The notes beneath the pieces were generated by a model. That model was given only the letters and a program-made list of their open reading frames with translations. It was not told the origin of the DNA and did no database searches. Below, one piece after another: positions 11,374-20,855 of a DNA stretch of 64,000 nucleotides (position 1 is its first letter; every line of letters begins with the position of its first letter). The DNA lies in the NCBI GenBank assembly GCA_963575745.1, contig CAUYUJ010015766.1:90001-154000 (forward strand), written 5' to 3'. A program made the translations under genes and the position numbers. Origin of the DNA: Prorocentrum cordatum. Lineage: Eukaryota; Sar; Dinophyceae; Prorocentrales; Prorocentraceae.

Positions 11374-12207
11374 ATTGCTCCGGCTGGGAGATCGTGGCCC
11401 CAGTGTCGGGGAACTCCAGGGATTACTGCGCACGGTGCTTCTTCCACGGCGCCTCAGCCGTTTCCTCGCAGGCTGCCAGGGCCGCAGCTGGGGGCCCTGC
11501 AGCTTGGGCGCACAAGTGCCACTAGTGCCACTGCTGCCAGCACCCGCTGCAGTAGATATTGTGGCCGTCCTGGCCAGGGGCAAGGGCAACGCCCGTGGCC
11601 CCGCAACCGTGGCAGACTTCGCTCACAGAGGGAGGATGGCGGAGGGCGGAGGAAGAGGAAATGGAGGGAGGGGGAAGAGGAAGAAAAGGGAGGAGGAAGA
11701 GAGGAGGTGGAGGGAGGAGGAGGAGGAGGAAGAGGAAGAGGAGGCGGGACGCTCGTTCGCACCCCGCCGAGTTGCTGGTCGCGCCCCACATCGCCCTCGG
11801 CTGCGGCGTCCTGGTGAAGGCGCGCGGGCGCCGCAGCGCGGCGCTTAGCGGCTCCAGAGTGCTCGGTGAATCGAACTGTGCTTTTTTCGGGGGCGGCCGA
11901 GGGGGGGGGGGATGACTCGGGGGGAGGGGATATCGTCGCTGGGGCCATGCCGTGTCCCCGAATTTCATGGCCCGCTCTTTCTTGTTCCACTCAGCCCCTG
12001 GCCCCCCATCGCCTCGGGCCGTGCTGCGCCCGCCCCTCTCGAGCGAGGGGCCGCCCTGGCTGCCCCGCCGGGCCGCGGGGCTCCCGCGCGCCGGCGTGAC
12101 GAAGCCCGGCGCGGGCGCCGACCTCTTTCACGGACGACGCGCGGGGGGATCCGCTCGAGAGGGGGATGCATCGACCCCCAAGCGCCCACTATAGAACGAT
12201 TCTCGCC
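11032..12207. other. GC-rich DNA, no supported gene
   Basis: It holds a CTG array and a GGA array near 11690-11755. Long frames on both strands are GC-composition products. No motif is seen. Confidence 0.45.
11327..11373. repeat. CTG/CAG trinucleotide array
   Basis: About 15.7 uninterrupted CTG units on the plus strand. It gives poly-Leu, poly-Cys or poly-Ala/Ser/Gln depending on frame. Confidence 0.96.
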
Positions 12208-12469
12208 CACCGGCACCGGCACCGGCACCGGCACAGGCACCGGCACCGGCACCGGCACCGGCACCGGCACCGGCACGGGCACGGGCACCAGCACCGGCAC
12301 CAGCGCCTGCGCCGGCGGCATTGGCACCGGCACCGGCACGGGCACCAGCGCCGGCGCCGTCGCCGGCGCCAGCACCGGCATTGGCACCCGCACCCGCAAC
12401 CGCACCGGCACCAGCCCTGGCACCGGCACCGGCACCGGCACCGGCGCCGGCGCCAGCACTGGCACCGGA
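12208..12469. repeat. CACCGG hexanucleotide array
   Basis: About 43 units of CACCGG with GCC, AGC and GGG variants, which encode alternating Thr-Gly, His-Arg or Pro-Val. It ends cleanly at a lower-GC stretch beginning ATGAAAAACATC. Confidence 0.95.
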
Positions 12470-12567
12470 TGAAAAACATCATTGACATTGAACATCATGA
12501 CATTTCCCAAACAGTGCTTGCACTTAGGGGGCCTTCTCTCTTCTTTCCTAGTATTAGCTGGGTCGTC

Positions 12568-12785
12568 TGAGGGGCGGTCTGGCGGCTCTCTCCTCCTCGC
12601 CGTTGCCGCCCTGTCGCCGCCCGTCGTCGTCTGGGCTTGAGGGGCGGTCTAGTTTTTCCGTCCTTGCCGTCGCCCCCCCTTGCTGCGTCGTCGCCGCCCG
12701 TCGTCTTGGCCTGAGGGTCGGTCTGGCGGTTCCTTGCTCGTCGCCGTCACCGTCCCGTCACCGCCTCCTCGTCGCTGCCCTGTGC
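12568..12785. repeat. imperfect ~72-bp tandem repeat, 3 units
   Basis: TGAGGGGCGGTCT-like starts occur at 12568, 12638 and 12712. Each is followed by CGCCGCCCGTCGTC-type sequence. Units are 70-74 bp and diverged. Confidence 0.7.
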
Positions 12786-12794
12786 GCCCCCCAG

Positions 12795-12865
12795 CGGTTG
12801 CAATCCAATCGGTTGCAAGCCAATCAAGTGCAAACCCAGTGGAATCGATTGCAGTCCAATCAATG
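12795..12865. repeat. degenerate 15-bp repeats
   Basis: CGGTTGCAATCCAAT and three diverged versions follow each other head to tail. Confidence 0.65.
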
Positions 12866-12910
12866 GTAAAATTATGCAAACGCAGTTCCCCACATAAATT
12901 TTTTTAACAG

Positions 12911-12968
12911 TTTCGTGGGACCCATGGGGTACGACAACATCAACACGAAGGAGAAGCTCATCGAACGA
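12911..12968 (+). CDS. candidate internal exon, 58 nt
   Basis: A T-rich tract ending TTTTTTTAACAG lies immediately upstream, and CGA followed by GTAAGTACG lies immediately downstream. Both are textbook 3' and 5' splice signals. The block between reads one base plus 19 codons (FVGPMGYDNINTKEKLIER) with ordinary amino-acid composition and mostly G/C third positions. No family was recognised and no partner exon was found nearby. It lies about 220 bp left of the LINE-A insertion. It could be chance, but splice signals on both sides plus balanced composition favour a real exon. Confidence 0.4.
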
Positions 12969-13025
12969 GTAAGTACGCACGAAAGGGCAGACGAAAGAAA
13001 GGAGGAGGGAGGACAGGTGCTCAGG

Positions 13026-13153
13026 AAACGAAGCCTTGTAAATAGTACGGGTTGTTGATACCCTCTTCGCTCTGGCGGGGACCCGCTGGAAGGGGGGAAG
13101 CTTACGAAACCTGGTAAAGAGTAGTGCTGTCCGCGACCCTCCTCGTTCAAGCG
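13026..13153. repeat. diverged direct repeat, ~50 bp, 78 bp apart
   Basis: ACGAAGCCTTGTAAATAGTA (13026 on) and ACGAAACCTGGTAAAGAGTA (13104 on) begin two related blocks, both ending in GCG after CCCTC.TCG. Confidence 0.55.
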
Positions 13154-13176
13154 AGTCCTCCTCCTCCTCCTCCTCG

Positions 13177-13188
13177 TCGTCCTGCTCC
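13177..13188. other. left target-site duplication of LINE-A
   Basis: TCGTCCTGCTCC occurs here and at 27106-27117. To its left is (TCC)n, and the right copy is followed by TCCTCGTCCTCCTCATCC, so joining the flanks gives uninterrupted trinucleotide repeat. The low-complexity setting lowers certainty. Confidence 0.6.
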
Positions 13189-15044
13189 GCTATTTTCCGC
13201 TATTTGCCGCGCCATGAAGGGTTTGATTCCTGAAGCGCAACACGGCGGCAGCTGCCGCCGACCGAGGCGCCTCCGCGCCCGAGCCTAGCCGCGCACACGG
13301 CCGACGCGCGGGCGCCTTCGGCGCCGGGGGGGGGGGAGGGGGCCCCGCCCAGGGGAGAGGAAGGGACCTCCAGGATCCATCGGGGCAGAGGAAGAGCGGG
13401 GGGGCGAGGCCCTAAAGATGGGAAAGGCCAGGCACCAGAGGACCCCGCAAGGAGGGAGGAAACAGGCCGGCGGGGGCCCCAAGAAGAAGGAACGGGGTCC
13501 AATGGCCTGCGACTCGCCCTTTGGCCCGATGCGCTGCCGCCCAGGGTAGCAGCCTGACAAGCTGCGTCGCCTGTCCTGGGCGGCAGTGCACAGGCCTTGG
13601 AGTTCGGTGGGCCAGGGGCGCCTGGCGTGCCACCCCCCTTACCCCCACGAGCACAAGGCCCGAACCAGGAAACCATAAATGGAAGGAAGCGGCTGGGGGT
13701 AATGGGGGGGCACCAAATTATGTCCCTCGGGACTCCGACGACTCGGCCCCCTCAGGCGTCGTCGGCTGCGCTCTCGCCGAGCCTCGAGAGCCTCGCACTC
13801 TCAGTGCTCGTCGATCTGGTGGTACTGGACGAAGACTTCTCGTCCAGCTCGCTGGGCCACGTGGTGGCCCTCGGTCTTGTAGTACTGCATGATTATGTTG
13901 CCCTCGAGCTTGTGGTACTCGACCCAGTCATGCTGGTCGAAGTTGTTGGTTAACTCTGCTGTGCCCAACCCTGTGGCCTTCGTCCCAGTCACTAGTCGTC
14001 CAGGTATGTCTTGACCCAGTAGCAGTAGCTGTTGTCCTCGATTCGGTAGTGCTGGTCCTCGCAATACTTTGTGACTGTGATGCCAGCTTGCTGTGCTCGG
14101 GCCAATCACGCTGGTTGAAGCAGTGGCTGACTGGCTGGCCCTCGACCCTGTGGTGCTAGGCACCGTCGTGCTGGTCGAATGGTAGTACTTGGCGCGGTAT
14201 GAGGAACCTTTTCCATTCAACTCCATTCAACTCGGCATCACTGGTCCAGTGGTCGTTTGGCTTGGTGGTGGTAGGCTCTTGGTACTGGGCTCGGTCGCGC
14301 TGGTCGAGTTGATCTGCTTGACTGTGTGGGGCTCGGGCTCCTGGTGCTCGACTCAGCCGCTGAGGTACTTGTCGTGCTGGTTACGGGTCGTTGGGGATCG
14401 GCTTGTTGCTGGTAGGTGGAATAGGTTGTAGGCGCACCCAGGCCTCCATGCGCCGACTTCAAGTAGGGTTCTTGGCGGCCCCACCTCGTCCCGCTATGGC
14501 TAGGGGTAACAGTGCCCTCGGTGGGGGCGAACCCCAGGCCCAGTGATTCTTCTGCTGTCGATGAGGAAGGTCTCGGCTGCCCTATGCTTCGCCCTTGGGC
14601 GCTCGGGAGCTCCATCTCCGCCATGGGAATGGCGGGGGTGGCGAGCTAGGGCGGACCGCGGGGGCGCGGGCAGTACTCGTCCTGCCCCCCCCCCCCTGCC
14701 CCTCACCATCCCCCCTGGTAGGCGCGGGCAGTGCTCGTCCTGCCCCCCCACCCTTCGAGCCCGTCTCGAAGTTTGATCCTTGCCTCACCAGGGCAGCGTT
14801 GACTCGTACTTGGTGTAGTTGGCATGTAGTCTGGCTGGTACCTCTGAGCCCTGGCTGTACGGCGGCCGTGTCCATCACTGCTGCGAAACGTGGCGACGCG
14901 TGCCTGGGGTGTTCCCTCGCATTCGGGGCTTCCCCAGGACTTGCGCCCCGACACCTCGTGCAAAACTTGGCGACGTAGCCTGAGGTATTCCCTCGCACTC
15001 GGGGCTTCCTCAGGACTTGCATCCGGGCCCTTTTGTACTTGTCG
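13189..15044 (-). other. LINE-A 3' region after the last domain
   Basis: No conserved domain is visible. From 13760 to 14450 the sequence is a degenerate repetition of TGGTACTCG/CTGGTCGAG-like pieces with a 141-codon minus-strand frame (13801-14226) of unclear meaning. A G/C-rich 29-bp block (around GGGCAGTACTCGTCCTGC) occurs twice at about 14660 and 14720. The minus-strand 3' end is two 10-bp repeats. Confidence 0.5.
14889..15020. repeat. ~56-bp direct duplication in LINE-A 3' part
   Basis: 14889-14944 and 14966-15020 match with a few changes (CGTGGCGACGCGTGCCTGGG against CTTGGCGACGTAGCCTGAGG, both ending CAGGACTTGC). Confidence 0.85.
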
Positions 15045-16540
15045 TCAGGGCACTTCGTCGCGATCCGCGTCGTCAGCCTGTGCTCGAACAGCTCCCGTCG
15101 AGTTGGTGGTCCTGCCCATTGCCTTGTCGGGTCGGTCCTGCAGGGCCCACTCCCTCGCCTCCTCCAACCAGGTCGGGGCGCTCCCTCGCCTCGCTGGGCC
15201 ACGGTGGTAGTCCTGACCCATCTCCCTGGTCTTGTAGCGGTCGAGCGGCTGGAAGAAGTGGGCCACGTCGTCGTCGATGTGCCATCCGTGGACGTCGCTA
15301 GGCGACTCGCCAAAGCGCCACCTTATCTGCTTCGCCAGTGCGGTCGCGATGGCCTGGCACAAACAGTTCGGGTGCTCCTTGGCCGCCGCGGTGCGCCACT
15401 GGCCGTCGTCGTTGATGCCCGCCAGCTCCGCGTGGTAGGAGGCCGTGTGGAAGGACCTCCCGCCTCCAGGCAATCTGCTGATTTCTGCTCGGAGGGTTGG
15501 TAGGGATACCGCCAGCAGGCTTGTGGACTTCCTCGAACGCGCTCCACAGGTGCACTGGTCGAATGTGATCAGCTCGACTCCCTGCTTGTCCAGGAGGTGG
15601 CGCGTCTCGGGGAGCCTCCAGGAGCTGGCGAAGTGCTCCTCGGTGGGCTCGCGCGGGTGCTCGAGCATGCCTGGGACTCCAAGGTTGAGGCACATGTACA
15701 TGAGCTCCAGCTGTGTCCTGTATAGGCGATTGCCTATCGCTACTTGCTCCATCTCTGGACGGGAAAGGTAGCGAAGGCCCCGCAAGCTGTTGCTGCTTCT
15801 TAGGGGTCTTGGTGGGCGACCCCTGCAGTCAGTGGGGGGCAGGTGGCGCGCTCGGCTCCAGGTCTCGCGCGGCGGTCAGCCGATGACTCCTGCAATCCTC
15901 CCTGCTTGTGCCATGCCTCGCCACTTGTTGACTGCGACTTCTGATGTCAGGTCGCCGAAGGTCGGGTCCTTGGCGATGTCCAGGCTGAGCATGTGTTTGT
16001 CGCATGAAGCCCGACTGCTAATACGGTCGAACCAATCCTGAACATCTCCCTCTCGGCGACGGCCGCTGAACATATGCAGCACGTATAGAGTCCGAGCTGG
16101 CCTGGGCCTGGGTACAGCAGCTGGCGGTGGCGGGGGCTCCTCGATGAAGGGGAGCTCGAGGCTCTCGTAGTGGCCACCATTGCTGTCGTCGCTGTCCTCG
16201 TCCGTGTGTATTTCTGGAGGTCGAGCAGGGACTGCAGGCTTCTCTGCCCAGTCGATGGGCCTGCCCGCCCCTCTGTTCGCCTGCTGCTGGTCGCGCACCA
16301 CTTGCTGGTTGTGCTGCAGCTCGGCTTTGCTGAGGAGTGCTGGACGTGTCTTTCGCCAATGTCGAGCGCACCTGCGCACTCGCAGCAAGTGCTTGACCAG
16401 CCTGTTTGTGGTGTGGTAATCCATGCCGCATCCGTAGCAGACCGAACCAGTTGCCCACGAGATAGGATGCCCCGACGAGGTGTGGTCCTTGGTGATGTGG
16501 GCTCGTAGCACTGCTGCGCTGACGTCCGCAGTGGTAGCAT
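15045..16540 (-). pseudogene. LINE-A zinc fingers and methyltransferase-like domain
   Basis: The minus-strand frame begins near 16540 after a frameshift. It opens with the second half of a C2H2 finger (the CYHC half is in the preceding frame, HITKDH here). A second finger follows (CYGCGMDYHTTN..KHLLRVRRC). After a Pro-rich linker comes LYVLHMFSGRRREGDV, like motif I of C5 DNA methyltransferases, then LSLDIAKDPTFGDLT. Next is GVIG, then stop TGA at 15876-15878, then PPRETWS, where motif IV would be GPPC. Further on are LEHP (motif VI position) and DQCTCGARSRKSTSL. The TGA and Cys-to-Arg change would abolish catalysis. Methyltransferase identity is inferred from motif order. Retrotransposon-borne cytosine methyltransferases have been reported from dinoflagellates. 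Confidence 0.5.
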
Positions 16541-19500
16541 AGGTACTTGCGCTGCTGCTCGAAGTGCTGGTCTGGGAAGGGCGAGATGGCTTCCGTGTTG
16601 GTCCACCGCTGGAGTCGTAGCCGCCATCGAGCGTGGTGGTCGTGATCGTACTGGCGGGCTTTGCCACGTTGGCAAGCTTTCTTGACTGCGCTGAGGTAGC
16701 TTTTGTAGTCGTTCCTGGCCCAGTCCTTCCAGTCTTCGAGCGTGTATGCTCCACCACGCTCGTCAGGTCCTGTGTGGTCGCGGACCCAGTCTAAGTCGCG
16801 GCGGAGCAGTGCCACCCAGCCGTAACTACCATCCCATGCTTGGCTGAGTAGTCGGCGGAGGTGCAGGGGTCCCCAGTTGAGGCATCTACCGAACAGTCGT
16901 AGCCGCTCAAGACGTAGGACTATCTCGGGGGGCAGCTTGTCGACCCCTTCGAGGATCTGGGTGTTCGTGACCTCTTTTATCTGTCGTACTTTCCAAGTGA
17001 TCCTCTGCGCGGCAGCGTAGTTCACGATATACTGGTTGTTGAAATTCCTGGCCTGGCCTGCTGTGAGTTCAGGCCAGGTAGACGCATTGTATAGCAGCTG
17101 GGATAGCACCACACTGTCGGCTAGGTAGGCCTTGTCTTTGATGGCCAGCTCTGAGCGACGGTGGACTTCGCGATGGAGAGGCCTCGTGGATGTCGCAGCG
17201 GTGGTTACCTTCACTGCGACATCCACCCCAGGGGATGCATTGTCGGTTACGTAGGTCCCGAGGAGCTTGTGGTGGCGGACAACCTCGACGTGGCTCTCTG
17301 CGAGAGGGACCTCGATCCTCGGCACTCCATTGGAATAGAAGCTGGTCCGAGCTTGCCGGCTCCCAGGCCCACTGAAGTCGATCATCACCTTGGTCTTGGT
17401 GAGCTGCAGCTGGAGGCCGAAGGTGCTGGTGGCGCAGTAGACGGCTTCGCAGAACCCCGTGGCCTCGGACTGAATGTGATCGGGGCTGGTGAACACGTGC
17501 ATGCCCGTGAGGTCGTCGACGAACGATAGGCCGTGAGGTTCGTGCTCCTGGAGTGGTCCGTCTGTGGGGTCGGTGTCGCATGCGAAGCTGCTGTCAAGGG
17601 GCTTGCCCTGGGCTCTAAGCCCTCGCTGCGCAAGGTAGCTGTCAATCATGCGGTGGACTCGGCCGAAGAGCAGATTGAAGTCCGCGTCGGCTAGGGGCAC
17701 GCCAGGCCTCGTGCCCTTGTGCGGCGCCATGAGGTTCTGGGAGAACCTGTGCGATGTCCACCTGTTGCGGTACCCTTCTGCAATGAGGGCAGCCAGGTGG
17801 GAGCCGTCCTACACTGTGTCGAGTATCCCTGGGTTGGCCATGAGGTGCTCCAATTGTGGCTGGGCCCAAAGGGGAACTTCGAGGTTGTCTAGCACCTCCT
17901 TGACTTCGTCCTCCTCGCCTGGGATGCCATGGACCAGCTGGACTACAACCGAGTAGAAGGCCTCCTTTAAGTCGTAGCAGCTGATCATGGAGCACTTCCC
18001 TTGGGCCTGGCTTCTCTCTGTGAAGAGGCGCGCTGCTAGGACCGCCATGTCAGCCCCTCGCTTGGGCCGGCCGCCAACCTGGATGTCCTCCGGCGCTATG
18101 GCGAGGGTAGTGTTGAGCATAGCCCTCAGGTATTTATGGTGGTGCTTGCCCAGGACGTTGTTTAAGAGGATCTCGCGGTACGCTAGGAGGTATCGCGGGT
18201 CGCCTTTTCCTTTGGGGATTGCGACCAGGTCCCCGCCCTTGAAGCTCAGCGGCTCCCGTACGGTGGTCGCCACCTTGGTGAAGAGGGGGTGCAGTAGCCT
18301 GGCTGCCTCTGTAGGAGCCGCCCTGAGGACGGCGTTCGTGAGCCCGTCAGGGCCTCCTTGCGTCCCAGCTTTGGCCGCAGCGAACTGGGCCTGGCAGACG
18401 GCCAGGGGCATCACCATGGAGAGATCCAGCATGCCGTCGAAGGGCCTGGTCTTGCTGTCATGATTATACTTGTTGGCGAGATCATCCGCTGTCACGATCT
18501 TGCCCGCCTGTATCTTCGCGAAATGGTTGAGCTCCTGGTCCGCCATGTCCTGGGAGTTGTGGATCACCTCTCCATCCTTGTCGAGCCTCATCGGCTTTCC
18601 TGCTGGGAACTTCGCCTTCCTCCCGCCATGCCTTAATAGGTCGCGGTAGGCCTTCCACTGGGCCGCGGCGTCGTTCGCAGCGGAGGCGGAGGACGCAGTT
18701 GAGGCAAGCCGGCTGAGGAAGGCTTTACGGTCCTTCTCGACGGCCGAGGCAGCGAGGAGCCCAGACCCGGTGAGGAAGGAAAGGATGGCCATGGCGTAGA
18801 CCATGGGCGAGATCGTCCAGTTCAGGAGGAGGTGCGCGTAGTCGTGGAAGTCGTGGATGGTGCCATCGTCGTCGCCACGCTCTCTGCTCCACAGGGCCAG
18901 TGAGGCCCCGACCTCGCCTCCAAGAAGAGAGTGGGCGTGGGCTACTAGTCGTCCAGGTCGGTCGTCATGGGCTTCTCCTCTGAGCACTGCGCGATGGACT
19001 CGAATTGTGAGGCGCCTGGCTCGGATTAGGCCCATGGTAGTCTTGGTGACGTAGGGCTTCCTCGCTGCCTTGACGGCCTTGCCGAAGGCCTGGATGGCCG
19101 CGTTGTTGACGACTCTGGTGACCTCCTTGCAGTGGGTGTTGACGTCCACCTCCCAGGGGATGATCGGGGCCTGCTTGAGAATCTCCTTAAAGCTGGCCTT
19201 GGCGACATCGTTGTTTAAGTTGGTCAGATCGGGCCGCGGTCCTGAGGCCTTGGTGGTCTTGCAGACGGCCCACTTGAGGGTGGCGAGTACTGGTATGTGG
19301 TCTTGTGCAGCTGTGCCTCGGTCAAGACCTGGCTCCGTGCTGCAGCTCGCAACGTACGGGGCGATCGAGGAGCTCAGCAGGATGTAGTCTATCCTGTGGC
19401 GCTGCCCCTTCGATCCGACATGCGTAAACGAGTTGTTGCCTGGATCCTTCGTGGTGTTGATGACCTCCATGTCGGTGTCGGCTGCGAAGCTGATGATGTG

Positions 19501-19860
19501 CTTGCCATTGCCGTTGGTCGCTTCTGGGTACCCACTGGTGCCAACTCCTGGGGACTCATAGTCGCCGAGACGCCCGTTCAGGTCCCCCATGAAGATGTCC
19601 ACGCGGTACTTGGCAGACAATCGCTGGGCAGACTCCCAGAATTCTGTCTTCTCAGCCGCCTGGGAGTCTTCTTGGGGTGCATGTGCGGAGGCGATGACCA
19701 TGTCTGTGCCTGCAACGCGGGTCTTGATGATCAAGAGCCTGTCGTGCTGGTGGAGGACGAGGGTGTCTTTGGCACTTAGCCGCTCACGCTGATCGGCTGG
19801 GAGACGTTGAGCCAAATGTCGCATCCTCTGTTCTGCTGCGTGTGGCCTGAGGAGTAGCAA
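16520..19860 (-). pseudogene. LINE-A endonuclease C-terminal part and reverse transcriptase
   Basis: The frame runs from about 19790 to 16520 with one in-frame TAG at 17809-17811, on both sides of which the protein continues. EEP residues visible are IASAHAPQ, GDLNGRLGD (Asp-x-Asn), RIDYIL and a DH pair (AQDHIPVLATL). RT follows: GGPDGLTNAVLR (motif 0), CYDLKEAFYSVV (motif A Asp), KGTRPGVPLADADFN (motif B) and LSFVDDLTG (motif C FVDD). All core catalytic residues are present. The C-terminal part ends in a CYHC half finger. A frameshift near 19790 joins it to the upstream frame. Confidence 0.75.
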
Positions 19861-19862
19861 AC

Positions 19863-20855
19863 CTATTCTCCAACGTTGCGGACGCCTCCTTCGCTCTGCG
19901 TCTCCTGGAGGGCCACGACGTGCAGGCCCATGTCAGCAAACTGTGCTGCTAGGTGCGTAACCTTGGAGATGCTCTGCTTGTTTTTACTGGCCGCCTTGCC
20001 TTTGCCCGACTTGAAGCTGACGGCGGCCTTGAGTGATCTGCAGTTGTAGGTGCACAAATTCAAGCTGAGGTTGGGCTTGATGGTGGCGGTGCTGATGGGC
20101 CTCTGGATCGCACATGGGGCTGCCTGCGGCTGAGTGGCCCCGACGATGAAGTCTTGGTTCCGCATGGGAGGGTATGCGGCCTTGGCCGCATCTGGCGCTG
20201 AGCGTAACCATTCCCAGGAAAGGAACTTGTTGTGCGCGATCGCCTGCACTGCTGCAATATTCGGGTCCATCAGGTCGCTGGCCGAAACTTGATCTGCTAT
20301 CCCATCTGCGAGCTCATTCCAAGGGTGGCCCATGTGCGAGTTAATGTGATGCCACTGAGTAGGTCGGGCTTGTTGGAGGAGGCCAGCAAGCGTGCGAATG
20401 GTGGCCCCCAACCTCGGATGTACATGGCATTGGGCTTCGCCTTTGGCCAGGTTGATAACGTTGAGGGCGTCGGGCGTGACCTCGATGGGCGCGGCGGTGT
20501 CTTGACCAAGGGCCCACATTAGTGCCCAAAGTACTGCCGTGAGCTCAGCTGTGTATGCCGTCACCTTCTCGTTGTTTGCCATGTCGTCTAGGGACTCGGT
20601 GACCTTGCCAGCAATGAAACCCCGAAAGCCAAACGGGCCTCGTGAGTTGCGCCCGTCGTCGTACTCGTCGACAATAACTACTGCCCAGGCGGCTGTATGT
20701 TGGATGCCGTTGTAGCTGCCGTCCGTGTAGATGTGTGTGCGCCTAGTCGGCAGCTCACGTGATGGGCACATCTCCAGCGCCAGCCTTGCCATGTTGTGTA
20801 GGGTCGTGGTGTCGACGTCGGCGCAGACAGTGACGCGGCCTCGGTCTCGAAGGGT
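19863..20855 (-). pseudogene. LINE-A RNase H domain and start of EEP endonuclease
   Basis: The frame is continuous with the Pro-rich region after the TAG at 20856. RNase H signatures in order are THIYTDGSYNG (first Asp), YTAELTAVLWAL (Glu), EVTPDALNVI (Asp) and HINSHMGHPWNELADGIAD (His and final Asp), so the four acidic catalytic residues are all present. About 90 residues later the EEP domain opens with LNLCTYNCRSLK (Asn) and HVVALQETQS (Glu). A TAG at 19863 interrupts it, after which VCYSSGHTQQNRGCDIW continues in frame to a frameshift near 19790. RNase H N-terminal to the endonuclease is unusual. Confidence 0.75.

Noticed and set aside
11965-12510. Thr-Gly, Pro-Val and His-Arg dipeptide frames on both strands
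   Set aside because: Each is one reading of the CACCGG hexanucleotide array.
15876-16757. Treating each LINE-A open frame as a separate gene with its own start
   Set aside because: Frames abut stops and continue in the same frame with matching domain content; starts such as TTG at 15785 or ATG at 24349 merely follow a nonsense codon.
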